Both the position numbers and the translations under genes were made by a program. This document shows positions 47,694 to 59,165 of a DNA stretch of 64,000 bases, piece after piece (positions within the stretch are counted from its first letter, which is position 1; every line of letters starts with the position of its first letter). The DNA comes from Flammula alnicola (taxonomy: Eukaryota; Basidiomycota; Agaricomycetes; Agaricales; Strophariaceae), in contig JADNRV010000065.1 in NCBI GenBank assembly GCA_015499995.1, positions 186,001 to 250,000 on the forward strand, read 5' to 3'. A model generated the notes under the pieces. It worked only from the letters and a program-made list of their open reading frames with translations. It was not told where the DNA came from and searched no databases.

Positions 47694-48503
47694 CTAGTCG
47701 AACAGATGGAGCATGTAGCATTGGGATTCAGTCGCGTGGCGGGATAGTGGCTTCATGAGTATATCGGCCAGGTTGTCCTCCGATGGTACGTGGACCACTG
47801 TAACGTCTCCATCGCCGACCCGCTCACGGATGTAGTGGTATCTAATCTGGATGTGCTTCGCCTTCTTATGTCCTTTCTTGTTTTTCGTAAGTGCAATTGA
47901 ACCAGTGTTATCGTTGAATAGAACTGCTGGCATAGGTTGCTCGAGACCCGCTTCACGCATGAATGAGTACATCCACACGCTCTGCTGGCATGCATGGCTC
48001 GTCGCCATGTATTCGGCCTCAGTGGTGGATAATGCGACAGTATCTTGACGCTTAGAACTCCACGAAACTGGGCCTCCGGCCATCATGAAAATATAGGCGC
48101 CCGTCGAGCGCCCAGTGTCGAGCAGATCTCCTGCATAATCAGCGTCCACAAATCCGTAGGGTTTTATCCCGTCCGCTGTCCCCGCTCGGTAGGTTATCTT
48201 GTAGTGAAGAGTCACCTTGATGTATGCAAGTACGTGCATCAGCACCTTCCAATGCTGTGGGCCGGGGTTTGTCTGAAAACGGGCGAGTAGGTTGACTGCG
48301 AATGATAGATCGGGTCTTGAAGCGACTTGAGCCCACATTACGCTCCCTAGAACCTCGCGGTATGGTTTATCGGACATGAAACATTTGTCTTCTTCCGTGG
48401 TTGCACAATCCTTGAGTGATAGATCAGTTCCAGTAGGAAGCGCGGTGTACTTTGGATTGCACTCGGACATCCCAAACCTCTGCAGGATGCGCTCGAGGTA
48501 TGG
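47694..48503 (-). pseudogene. Copia RNase H region, separated by an in-frame stop
   Basis: The frame continues directly from the large polyprotein frame, but an in-frame TGA at 48501-48503 ends that frame. The downstream part is open for 258 codons. It shows the expected RNase H features of copia: ARFQTNPGPQHWKVL, DADYAGDLLDTGRSTGAY, STTEAEYMATSHACQ and HIQIRYHYIRE. The usual residue at the stop is arginine in relatives I know, so the change may be a single C-to-T transition. Confidence 0.85.
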
Positions 48504-51500
48504 TCATTGCGAGAGCGTAATTGTTCCTGTCTTCGTGTCCTGCTTCATGCTCATCCCAAGAATAAACCTCCCCTTTTTCTTGTCATCCTCTATCCTCTTT
48601 ATCTCATATGCACTCTCCAACTCCCCTATTGCCTTTATCTCCTCCGCTTTCGATGACGACCCGCCTATAACATCGTCCGTATACATCACGTTCAGCGTGT
48701 ATTGTCCGTTTATGATTCGATGTCGTACGCATGGGTCAGCAAGTGATTGGTAGTAGCCGAGCGCGTCGTATGTGCCCGACAATTCGTCCTCCCAGTCATG
48801 AGCTCCGGCCATCATCCCATACATGGTTTTGTGAGCGTGGTAGACCAGATCCTCCTCCCCTCGCTTAATATAACCAGGTGCCTGCTCCGTATAGACTTCG
48901 TATTTGTTCACACTGTTGAGATATGCCGCGATGAAATCAATCTGCCAAAGATTTAGCCCCAGGTGCGCGATGATCGCGAGACACATCCACATTGATTCCA
49001 AGCGTGCAACTGACGCATATGTCTGATCGAAATCGACCCCAGGTATCTGGTTGAAACCTTGAGCGACCAGTCGTGCCTTCCGCTTGGTAATATCCCCACC
49101 ACCATCAAACTTGTACCCGAAAACCCATTTGAGCCCTATCACCTTCCTCCCCATAGGCCTCGGTACTTTGCTGAAAACTCCTCTACTCTCCATCATTGAC
49201 ATCTCCAGGTCCATTGGCGGTGTCCATTCATCTGGGTTTTTCATCGCTTCCACGTATGAGCTCGGTAAGTACATGTCTTTTTCAGTTTTCGCAAGTAGGG
49301 CGATGTATTCATCCAGGTCTGACTGGAAATCGAGCATGTGCTCACGTTGGAAGTCTACGGAGTCGAGGTTCATGTCGTAGGCAGGGATCACGTGTGTTGG
49401 AAAAGCGTTAGATGCCTGTGGTACGTCCGAGTCTGACTCTGCCCACTCCTCGCCCATTTCTCTCGCTGTTTCCTGTCTCTGCCGCCATTCCTCGGATTCT
49501 GATGCTGCTACTGTAGGTTTCGAGATCCTTGCTGATCTTTGTGGTGGAGCGGCCGGTGCATCCTGGGCAACTGGCTGTAGGATGTTGAAGAGTTGGACAT
49601 TGCGAGTCCGTTGGATCCTTGGAGCATCTGTAGGACGGTGTCGCGGTGCGATGGGATATGGTTCGTGTACGGCTGGAGCTGGCGGCGCTTGCTGATCATT
49701 CAGCGGCAACTGATCTGCGGGCGCTTGTGTCGGCGTCTCGTCCACTTTGGGCTTAGGTCCAGTTTCCGCAAATAGAGGATCGTCGTCGGCGAATATTGGA
49801 TCATCGTGCAAGGGGTCTTGATCAACTGAGGTACGATGACCTGAACCCTCCTCGAATACGACATTTCTGGCTTTGACGATAATTCCTGTGTTTCGATCCA
49901 GCAGTTTGTAGGCATCACGACCGTAATAACCGATGAGGGTATATTTTATGGAGGTGGTATCGAGCTTCGAGGGATTAATTTCCTTCGGGATTTTTGCATA
50001 TGCAATAGACCCAATTGGACGTAAGTGGGAGACATCTTGTCTCTTTTGGAACCACCGCTCAGCAGGGATTTGTCCGGGGTGCCGTCTTGATGGCATGAGG
50101 TTTAGGACGTATATGACCGCTGCCAGAATGTCCGGCCAATACGATGGGGGCAAACCCGCATCGCATCGCACGCATCTGACACCTTCCAAAACCATTCGGT
50201 TTGTTCGCTCAGGAACACCGTTTCCAGAGTGGGCATATGGGGCAGGTGTCTCGATTCGTATTCCGTTCTCCTTGCAGAACGCCTCGCTTGTACGGTTGAG
50301 GAACTCCTTCCCCATGTCAAATCTGAAACACTTGACCTTTTTCCCAGTTTGTAGTTCTGCCTCGACTTTGTACTCCTTTATCGCCGTTAAGGTTGCGTCC
50401 GTGGTCTTCTCTGACAAGAAGTATTCCTTTCGGTAAGAACACGTGCCATCAGTCATAATTAGCGCGTAGACTGCTCCTCCGACTGATGCAACCCGCGCGG
50501 GTCCCCACAGGTCCATGTGAACTCGATCAAGAATCCCAGTTTCTGGCGTGACCTTCTCGTCATATGGGCGGTTTGTTTGCTTCCCATAGATACAGTCTTC
50601 ACACATTCCCACTTCTCCTTTTCCTGCAACGATTTGCAAACCGTCGACTAGGCCCTTGCTCGCCATGTCCTGGATTGTCCTGATACCAAAATGGCAGAAA
50701 CGGCGGTGCCACTGGTCAATCGAGGTGGGTTTTTCATGAGATTTTGCTGGCATCGCTGTGACACTGATCTCTGGGATAGCTTCGTCGAAAATGTACATCC
50801 CACGGTCTCGTCGTACGCTTAGGAGAGTCTCGCCTTGTGGGTTGATAAACTTCGCTTGGCCGCCCCCAAAATTGACGTTTAGTCCAGCCTGGTCAAATTG
50901 GCTGATGGAGATGAGGTTTGCGGCGAAATCAGGTGTGTGCAGGGAATTGTTGAATATGAGTTTTACTCGTTTATCTTTGGACATGTAGTGTTTCACGATG
51001 GTTCCTTTGCCGTGGATTTTGAAACGTGCTTCGCGGCTTGCTGCTTGGCCCTCCTTTGGCTCGTCAAACAATTCATAGGTGGAGAAGTTTGATTTATTCG
51101 CGAAGCAATGGTTGCTCGCACCAGAGTCTGCATACGTGACGGTAGCTACCTCGCTTTCTCCAGCCATCATAGCTGTTGTTTCTCCAGTGTCCTCTGCTAA
51201 CCCCTTTCCAGGAATTGCCATAACGATGTACTCGATTATAGGGTCGGTATCTTCCACGGAAATCTCAATCGACTGGTCGACTTGGGCTATCTCGGTGCCA
51301 GCGTATGCTGCGAGGGCAAGGACTCGTTCGACGATGGCTGCTTTTGCGATAGGTGCCGTGGTGTCTGGTGCTGTACCTGCCGCCGATTGCCCTGAGTAGC
51401 CGCCACGCTGTCCAAAACCGGGTGGGAATTGTCCTTCTTTTCCCCCTCCCTTCCAATAGCACTCGGTGATCAGGTGGCCTTTGCGTCGGCATATGGGGTT

Positions 51501-52202
51501 AGTACAGATTTTTCTGCTGTACGCCTCATTCTTGACTCCCACTTTTAGTGCGATTGCGGAGGTACCGGGAGCCACAACACGCCCAGTACGGTTGATTCTC
51601 GACCAGTGCATCTCCAATCGGATGATGGTGTCGATCGATGTGGCCGATGTGTGCAGGGTTGCGATGATGTGGTCCCATGACGGTGGCAGTGATGCCAAGA
51701 TGATTTCGCGGAAATCGGCGTCGTCGATCTTAGCGCCTACAGCGTTAGCTTGCTTGTGCTTGGTGAGGAGGTCTGCGAGGTGAGTTGGGAAGTCTTCCCT
51801 GTCATTCAGCCTCACGCCGTGCAGCTCTCGCTGAGCGTACACCCTGGCTAGGTTGGTCGATGTCTTGTATCGGTCCGTGATGGATTTCCACGCCTCAGCG
51901 GCCGTTCCATCGGTTTTAACTCCCAGTCCCACGGCATTCTTCACGTTTTGCCGAATGGCTATGTGACACCATGCATCCCGGGCGTCCCATTCCTCCCACG
52001 ACGGAGTAGGAGAGGTCCATGGAGTTTCCGATGGGGCAGTTTGTGTTGGGGTGGCCGTGGTAACCGGCACTGTTGGTGATTGTGTGGTAGTTTGTGTGGG
52101 TATAGGTGCTCTAGGACTTGTAATTGTTCCTTCGAGGTACAGTGTAAGACACCTCCTTGACATATGATACCTCCTTGACTCAAACAAGGATTTCGGGCCC
52201 AT
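48501..52202 (-). CDS. Copia gag-pol polyprotein (5' end disrupted)
   Basis: A 1232-codon frame. Domains in order: gag-type helical region (NAVGLGVKTDGTAAEAWKS and on); zinc knuckle CTNPICRRKGHLITEC near residue 232; protease DSGASNH; integrase HHCC region (WHRRFCHFG, then CEDCIYGK) and catalytic core with DLWGP, RFDMGKEF and NGVPERTNR; reverse transcriptase with KARLVAQGFNQIPGVDF, WQIDFIAAYLN and the active site YTDD. The first 20-odd residues are not gag: they are read from the end of the inserted MITE. True gag sequence resumes upstream at 52872-52792 (MDKFDGTNYLEWSETI). The protein is thus broken at its start and by a TGA before RNase H. Confidence 0.9.
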
Positions 52203-52789
52203 TTCTTCACCAATTCACACCATATTCTGCACATGGATTGTCCTCACCTAGAGCTACATTATTATAAAATTTTCGTGTGATTCTGAGCAGTATGAGGTCC
52301 GGAATATTGTGTGTTGTACGGAAATATCCCCCATTTGGGACCATGCACAGATTGTGCTGGTTCTAGCTCACTTTTGGGCATTCTCATTTCGCTAAAATTC
52401 AGGAATCAAGTAGGAAGGATGTATATCTAATAGATTATGTACTTTTCTGCACAAATTTTGCCCAATTGCACTTGAGAAACGGGAAGAAGGTGAGGCGTGA
52501 CAAGTGGGTGATGCATCTCTGATCTAACACAGGCGTGTTCGGGACCTGTCGCCAGGCTTCCTGGGCTATGTCACACTCATGTCAAGGAGGTGTTTTTGTG
52601 ACATTTGGACTCGCAAACTTCTTTCCTCCAGTTTGGGCTCCAATGTGCCGTTTACTTTACTCTATTGTGGTAGTTCCATCTATTACAGTATCTAGTTATA
52701 GTTTATTAAAAAAAGTCCTGGAATTTGTGGATGGATGCGCCACAAAATGGGAAGTTTACTTTTTCATGTCAAGGAGGTGTCTTACACTG
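52140..52789. mobile_element. Tc1/mariner-like MITE inserted in gag
   Basis: The 650 bp element has perfect 24 bp inverted ends starting CAGTGTAAGACACCTCCTTG, flanked by TA at 52138-52139 and 52790-52791. The TCAAGGAGGT word of the ends recurs subterminally at about 52167 and 52578. Gag coding reads up to one side and resumes on the other, which fixes the boundaries. No transposase is encoded. It must be younger than the retrotransposon insertion, or was carried by it. Confidence 0.88.
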
Positions 52790-52791
52790 TA

Positions 52792-52872
52792 TCCACGGGC
52801 TCCCCTGAGGCGACATGCCATGAGAATTGTCTCACTCCATTCGAGGTAATTTGTTCCATCAAATTTATCCAT
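52792..52872 (-). pseudogene. Gag N-terminal segment cut off by the MITE
   Basis: Minus strand from ATG at 52872: MDKFDGTNYLEWSETILMAC continues to GARG before the TA target of the MITE. It matches the usual start of copia gag proteins (target-binding FDGTNYLEW motif). The remainder lies beyond 52140. Confidence 0.8.
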
Positions 52873-52999
52873 CTCGGGAGCACCGGTGGTGAGTTATTAG
52901 TCTTTCCAGACATGTTTTGTTACGTTGTGATCTGCTGAGCCTAGCAGGATGTTCGTGGATGGGTTTTCTGAGCTTAGTATTTACGCGGGGCCCATAACC

Positions 53000-53097
53000 T
53001 AAAGTTACGAAGCGCAGTGAGTAACTCAGACGTCGCACGATGAGTGTAAATGGCTATATAATACTATGTTGAAGCGCTATGCCTAGTTCCCTCAACA
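53000..53097 (-). repeat. 5' LTR of the copia element
   Basis: 98 bp, starts TGTTGAGGGAACTAGGC on the minus strand. It is followed inside the element by GGTTATGGGCCCCGCG, the place expected for the tRNA primer-binding site. Confidence 0.88.
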
Positions 53098-53102
53098 GTA
53101 CT

Positions 53103-53740
53103 TATGTATGCCGCCGAGCGACCGCGTATACCGCACGGCGTCCTCGCGTATCTGAGCCCTCGCTATCTCCAGTCTGGTCAGATTGGATTGCTCCAGCGGT
53201 ACTCCTGCCATCGACATATGTTAAATGCCGCAGGGGTGAGGTAGAGCTTATAGCTGCCTTATCTCCGGCTTGTTCTCCTTCTGTCTTCTGTCATCATGCA
53301 TCCATCGTGCCTGGTATCTCGGCCACTCTGTCCATCCATCTCTTCTAAGTATCCATCCTCCTTTACCGGTTACCTCTTCCTCCTCTCTCTTCCTACGGCG
53401 CCGCTCCTGCTCTCGTCCACCGCACGTAAAGCCCAATTCGGCGTTTGTTCGTGCGCTGCAGGAGTGGGATGCGGTGTCGCATACTCGGCCTGGGTGGATC
53501 ACGTCTTAGATTCCTGCTGGGCCAGCCTGCAGCTTCCAGTCGACCTCACGCATTTGCGTTGGTGGTGGAAGATATACTCGAGAAATGGCGTTTGAACCCG
53601 TCATACCATCCTATTCCATTCCTCCATCCCTTCCTCCGTCCATCCTCCGCCCCTTCAATGATGACAGATCGATGACCCCATCGCCCAAGTCATCTTAACA
53701 TTTCTTTTGATTACCGTGACTTTGGACTCTTGGCGCGTTT
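53103..53740 (+). pseudogene. Decayed dual-specificity phosphatase copy
   Basis: The opening bases match the upstream flank of the 22.9 kb copy (GACGCGTATCCGAGCC-like), so the retrotransposon landed just before or in the old promoter. The first exon is lost. The end of the second exon is recognisable: a premature TAA replaces the RRKRACI region, then in-frame words correspond to PNSGFVRALQEWEAVSH of the intact gene (here NSAFVRALQEWDAVSH). Bases 53495-53740 align with 20985-21220 downstream of another dead copy. Confidence 0.72.
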
Positions 53741-54029
53741 CACGTTTTTGTTTTTGTTTCACTCACTATTTGACATTCGTTTGGCCTTCACATTTTCCTT
53801 CATGCATTGGTTGGTTTTATCTAAGTGTTCCTTCCCTGCCTTTCCTTTGAACACTTCACTCTCATTTCCCTTCCCGTGCATGGTAGAATAATAGAATGAA
53901 AGATGGCGTGTGGCACTGCATCGACGTGGAGTAATAATAGGAAAGGGGCTCAAAGGTTATCATTACTACCGACGCATAGGCTACACTTACCTTACCTTCC
54001 ATCGATTTCAAGACAAAAAATACACCCTA
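53741..54029. other. DUSP downstream flank; no gene
   Basis: Shared with 21225-21310 (TATTTGACATTCGTTTG, TTTTATCTAAG). No coding region. Confidence 0.5.
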
Positions 54030-55345
54030 TAGATTCCACGAGGTGGTATAAACTCAAGTCGGAACCGCAGCCCACCTTGAGAGGTGACGCTTTCACTAAC
54101 ACTGCCATGACCGTGACCCCTCGACAAGTACGAACGCGAGTGAGAAATTTTTCGTCAGTCGCGGCAGTGGAAGAAACTCTTACCTCCAGTCGGTAGCGGG
54201 ACAGGCCCTCCTCCGATTGCAGTCAAGAATTCATTGATAAATCCTGCGCGAGCAGTAATCGAAATAACTGTAAAACACCCCAACCAGTGAACACAATTCA
54301 TTCGAGTCAACGGCGTGATCATATAGAATGAAAGCTCGCAGACGTACAGGGATGCTCTGTATCCATCTCAAAAATTCTATCAAGCACCTTTCCAGCACGT
54401 TGAGCGACCTCCGCTTTCATTTCTCGAATGGTGGGGTGCCATAGTTGATCGTACTCCTCAAATCTCTCCTCGATCGTGAAGTGGGGCTTATAACCCGAGA
54501 TATATGATCGAGTGCGGCGCTTGTCGCAGGTATGTACTCCATTCTCCTCGCGGAAATTCTTGGAACTCGTCAATGAAAATTGGTGAATAGTGCAATGACG
54601 AGAGATTGTACATACCTCAAGAATGAGCATCGGATGCGGGTGTTCCGAAAACACCTTATTGAGCATGATATCGCATGTATCGAGCGCGCGGGAGAGCGGG
54701 CTGCAGTATCGCTTGTGGGGAGGAGATAGACCTGTGGCCGCTTCCTCCATCCACGCACGTTGGATGGTGTGCGCCTGCTCTATCCCGATGGGCGTGAGCT
54801 GAGGATCAGCTGCATCGATCGGTTTGGGTTGGACGTGGGCTCAAAAAGTTTGGGCAGAGAAGTACTGACGTCCCCATTTTATTTCTCCATCGCCATCTAT
54901 CATCGCCCAGTAGCTAGATGAACAAGTTACGGTTGACCTCGGTCGACACGATGAAGATCAGGTGCAGTGCTTACTCGTCCCATACTTGTGTTCCGTATTT
55001 TTCTTCTGCAACGTTATCTATTAAGAAACGATCAATAAAAGTGTAACTGGATACGTAGAGGGAATTAACGGCCGGTATCCTTGGCCATGCCGAGAAAGTA
55101 AGAAAAATTTGTAGGAAGTCCCTTTTGGACTTTCGTCATTCAAGGCATGCATATGCTCGAACAATTTCTCCCATCTGTCTTCAGATGCGTTCTTCAGACC
55201 GAATCTAAGGGGTATCTGAGAACGAGGGGGATTGAGCAGACTGCGAGAGCACTCTCAATGCCGCGGTTCCTCACAGCAGGCAATGGTTCGTCTGCCTCGT
55301 CATGGGCGAAGTGACCTGGTACAAACTGCAGTCGAACTCAATTTC
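54030..55345 (-). pseudogene. Histidine phosphatase (PMU1-like), catalytic His lost
   Basis: A chain of short exons follows the fungal phosphoglycerate-mutase-like (PMU1) pattern: FVPGHFAHDEADEPLPAV; PLRFGLKNASEDRWEKLF; YKFFLLSRHGQGY with the first catalytic histidine in RHGQG; NVAEEKYGTQVWD; YWAMIDGDGEIKWG; DPQLTPIGIEQAHTI; YCSPLSRALDTCD; FREENGVHTCDKRRT; and ITARAGFINEFLTAIGGGP. In family members the last block carries the second catalytic histidine (HSGF-type); here it reads RAGF. The intron after GQGY lacks a GT where the family phase needs it. Both point to a pseudogene or a non-catalytic descendant. No sure start codon or signal peptide was found near 55340-55500. Confidence 0.7.
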
Positions 55346-57571
55346 ATTGAGAGGTAGAAGTACTCGAGAAGACAAGAGGCCATACCTCATATTTGTAGCC
55401 AATGTCGCCTGGCATGTCCCCTTTGAAACGAGCTCGAGGACAGTGTGTGTTGAAGCTCTCGGTATGAGGATATACAGAAAGCAACACACTCCCTATATTT
55501 AGAAGGAGGATGAGCGCGACACAGTGTCCAACTCGTCCTCAATCTTCTTCAATTCACGACACAATGTGTGTCGCGGTACTCATTCGCCCACGTGATGACC
55601 TTGCGGATCGGCTCAGCTGTCCAGATCGGGCAGCATCGTCTCTTCCTTCCCTCCCACCACCACCCCGCTTATGCACCGTCACTGCTGGCGGCGGTGACGA
55701 CCCATGAGAACCACAACAACAACAACGGCTGTAGGACTTGGAACGCCATCATGCTGCACCACCATGTTACCGTCCTCTGACACGACAAATCCGGCAACCT
55801 GGGATGTGGCGCATGCATACGATCGTGAGGTCAAGGGGAATAGGAGGAGCATCAGGTAGGTTTTCGAGCAACCTCGCACCGAACTATTAACCCTTTACCC
55901 ATCATGCACAGATTTCTGGGATAGAGGCCCTGCTCCTTGCGCTTCATCACTTGCTCCGAATCGAGACCAAGATCCCCCAGATATCCACATTACAATGTAT
56001 GCAAAGCCGCCAGCCACTCGAAAGATGTCGTGTAGATGACCCCTCAGCCTCGACTCGCAACCCAGTGGATCCGAAGACAGACGGGGACTGTGATGAAGCG
56101 ATTGCAGAGGGCCTGCCGATGCCTCCGAGGTGGGTGATGAGTCGACGGTCGTAGGCCCGTTCACATATACTACATAAATTATCATGTACCCATAGTACTT
56201 GCTTCAATAAACAGCTTATGCCCTTTGTTAAAAAGAAAACTCCAAGATGATAAGTGAAATTTCCGGATTGTTAAGCTCACATTTTAATTTTCACACCTCA
56301 TAAACATTATTGACTTGACAAGATTATTGAGGCGCCATGATTTGGACGAGCCGGCTCGTCTCATGTGACCAACCACTTGTCATAGCAGAAGCAATAACCG
56401 ACTCAAGGGAATACGAACAGCGACACACTTCCATTAATCAGCGACACATTGGTGCACACCATCCTCAGCTCAAATTTGACACATGTAGTCGATGTGTCGC
56501 AGACCGGGTTCGATGTGTCGTTGATCCACACCTTCCCGATTCGGGGAGTGTGTCAAATGTGGTCTATCCTGTCTCGGTATCGCTGACCTTTCGGATGTTC
56601 GGAAAAAGCCGGTATTGATGCCGCACCGGTCCGCGTTGACCGCCACCTGCGCGATAATTCGATGTTTGCAATTTCAACTTGCTCTCGACTTCGAATGCAC
56701 ATCGTTCAACTGATTTTTTTTGGTTTCACGCTCACTCTGTCGGCAACTTTCATATCTACTCCTGCACAAAACAGTCCGCCCGAATTCAATTGCTTCCAGC
56801 CCAGCCATAAATTATGGCCAGCTTGGTACGGACGAACTTCGGTGGTTGGAAGTTGGTTGGAAGTTGTGCACTGTGCAGTATTGAACCGCCAAGTGGGTAA
56901 ATGACTTAAGGTGAGCAGCTTTTTCAATCCATTTAATCGACTTTTCTTACTTGAATGATAGCCGAAATACTTATGCATTGATCGCTATTGATTATCGCGG
57001 AAGAGAAACGTCCCCAACGTTGGCGTATTGCTATATGTGCGACATTCTGTCAGCGACGCCTATCTGGTCATGTAGGATACAAAGCGGCTCGTCAAACGTC
57101 GGAGGATTCGTGTTCTTCCTTCACATGGCCACGTACATTCACAGTTATTATTATGCGAACATGTCTGAATTTTTCATGAGATAGAATAATCCTTCAGGGT
57201 ACGCACCATTGTTATGCAATACAACGTTCATCGTCTAATTCGCATGATAGATATCGCGCTCCACCCCAAACTAGCAGATCTTTCTGAACATGCTTGTTTT
57301 GTGGCCCAGCTACTGATGGTTGACCTCGTCTTCGAGGAGACAGAAGTTGTTGGGAAAGGCCCGACAGACCCCTTTTAGAACCTTCCGGGAACTTTTAGCA
57401 ATGGTACAGTAATTCGTTGGTTCGTGAGTATGTACTTCTCACGATTTTCTTTTCTTAGGCCGGCGAATGCCGATTATTTCACCATCTCGATCTTTAAAGT
57501 GAGCTGCAGCGAGGAGAGATCGCCCAGGGTGCTATCAAGATTCCCAGTGCGCGAATTCGGGTGCCTTAGCA
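55346..57571. other. No firmly supported gene
   Basis: Several intron-like signals and short frames occur but no domain. A possible small secreted peptide starts at 56695 (MHIVQLIFFGFTLTLSATF resembles a signal peptide) and runs 69 codons; I could not extend it by a clean splice. GACGAGCCGGCTCGTC at about 56345 is a perfect palindrome, and GATGTGTCG/CGACACA words recur at 56418-56520. Nothing more is supported. Confidence 0.35.
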
Positions 57572-58110
57572 TTGAAATTGTTGGAGGTCCCCCGTCTCCC
57601 AGATGAGCAGCCCAAGAAGCCTATCTTGCTTAACTATCTCGGTGTAGTTCTTGGCCACAGATATACCCCATACAGCGACCTTCTCGACCTTAACAACTCA
57701 ATCGCAGTGCTCGAGGATGCCATGCGGCTTACGCCTGACGATATTGCGTACAATGCCTCATTTCTGAACGACCTCGGTCATTCACTATCTCGGCGGTTTG
57801 AGGGATTACATGTACCCAGTGACAAGTCAAGACCCCGCCGACTTCGCGAGACCGCCCTGAGTCTCACGCCAGACTCCCTCAAAAGCCAGTTCTACTGAGT
57901 TTCCTGGGCTGTGCATTCTTCCTTCGATCTGAAGAATTTAGCGCCCTCAACCTCACTAATAGGTCCATCCAGTCGTACGAAACCGTGTTGCTCCTAAGTG
58001 GCGATGACCATTCCGAGAAGCCCATCCTTCGTAGGATACAACAGGAGCTGGAGGACAGCCCGTGACGCTTTCGAAAGCGAAGGCGGTATTGAACAACTCC
58101 TTGCACTACT
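57572..58110 (+). pseudogene. TPR-repeat protein fragment
   Basis: The frame from 57572 reads PILLNYLGVVLGHRY, then SIAVLEDAMRLTPDDIAYNA and LNDLGHSLSRRFEGL. These are the alternating helices of the tetratricopeptide arrays common in basidiomycete TPR/CHAT-type proteins. After a stop at about 57896 a shifted frame continues with SIQSYETVLLLSGDDHSEKP. The end (GGIEQLLALLP) also recurs near 24420 and 12340. The array is far too short and is frameshifted; it is a relic. Confidence 0.6.
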
Positions 58111-58183
58111 TCCGATCATGATGTATAGAAGATGTATAGTATATAGAGGACGTAAAGTATACATATACAGAGAAGATTGCAAT

Positions 58184-58430
58184 TCAAATGTGAGGTAGGA
58201 AGGATGTCCACCGAACAACGGCTAGCGCCCCCGGTGAAAGATCTCTAAGTGCGATGAAAGCCTCTGTGAGGAGAGCAAATCGTGCGAGTACATACAATGG
58301 TATACCTACTAAAACACTAGAAGCAATCAAAAAGTCGATCAGTCCACGCCACATGGTACTGGTGTTTCTGTGCGACAGACGCCACATTTGCTGTACAAGG
58401 TGAGAGCTCCCATCGAGCATCCATGCAAGG
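58184..58430 (-). pseudogene. Last-exon fragment of the membrane protein family (copy C)
   Basis: The minus strand encodes MWRGLIDFLIASSVLVGIPL, then YVLARFALLTEAFIALRDL and the family end RWTSFLPHI. The preceding helices are absent; the sequence becomes unrelated above about 58430. The 3' flank (GTATACATATACAGAGAAGA) is shared with copies A and B. Confidence 0.8.
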
Positions 58431-59165
58431 GGGTACCGGGATTACAGTGCCGGGCCTGATGTAGGTAGGGAGGGTCGGCCGCCAGGCCGCTAAATTTTTT
58501 GTAATACATACTTAATATTTAACCATATACTGCTATTTTAGGCACATTATAGCATAGTTTACATGTTATATTGACCAATAGAGGTGTCTAGCAACCTTCA
58601 AACACCTTGAACTGTCAAAGGGACCACATATAAGCTGACCTACAGTCAATGACGCCGGAAAGGGAATGTCACATGACCCCAATCACGCATCAATCTCATA
58701 CAGCTTTCTGCCAAGCTTTATGTGTGAGCACGCGTTGAGGGCACCTATCAATTTACAAGGCTATTTCCCAGACAGATAAAATTCTGCGTGCTGGGTATTG
58801 TTATGGAGTGATTTAAGCACTGCATATGCAGAGGTACATCCTGATGAAGGAACAGTTCAATGTAAAAACACAAAGTATGTTACAAAATGGGTATGTACCA
58901 TTTATTCATTTTTTTTCATGACATTTCTTACTAACTATGGATAGTATCATCTCGCCTGTGTTGGTTTGGACATTGCGCCGAGGGGCTGGATGTGCGAAAC
59001 ATGCATTTCCGATGGGCATGCGGCCATGGGCGTGCGCTGCCTTGGATGACAAATTGATCATATATACCATATTAGGACGTTTTGATCGTTATGTAATGCT
59101 TACGATGGAGGGTGGGTCATCTGCCAGGTCCTTAAATATTTTGTCGACATAAGGTAGACTCACGA
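58431..59165. other. No supported gene
   Basis: AT-rich stretch, no coding or RNA feature supported. Some words near 59030-59150 (CTTGGATGACAAATTGATCA, CAGGTCCTTAAATATT) resemble the modules of the foldback element loosely. Confidence 0.35.

Larger units (their letters stand above)
47573..53097 (-). mobile_element. Ty1/copia-type LTR retrotransposon, full length
   Basis: Two 98 bp LTRs (47573-47670 and 53000-53097) differ at only two positions and begin TGTTGAGGGAACTAGGC on the minus strand. They are flanked by GTACT at 47568-47572 and 53098-53102, the 5 bp duplication usual for copia. A purine tract AGGGGAG abuts the 3' LTR. Between the LTRs, gag, protease, integrase, RT and RNase H regions occur in the copia order. 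LTRs this short and this similar suggest a compact and fairly recent insertion. A MITE in gag and a stop before RNase H indicate that this copy is now inactive. Confidence 0.93.
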
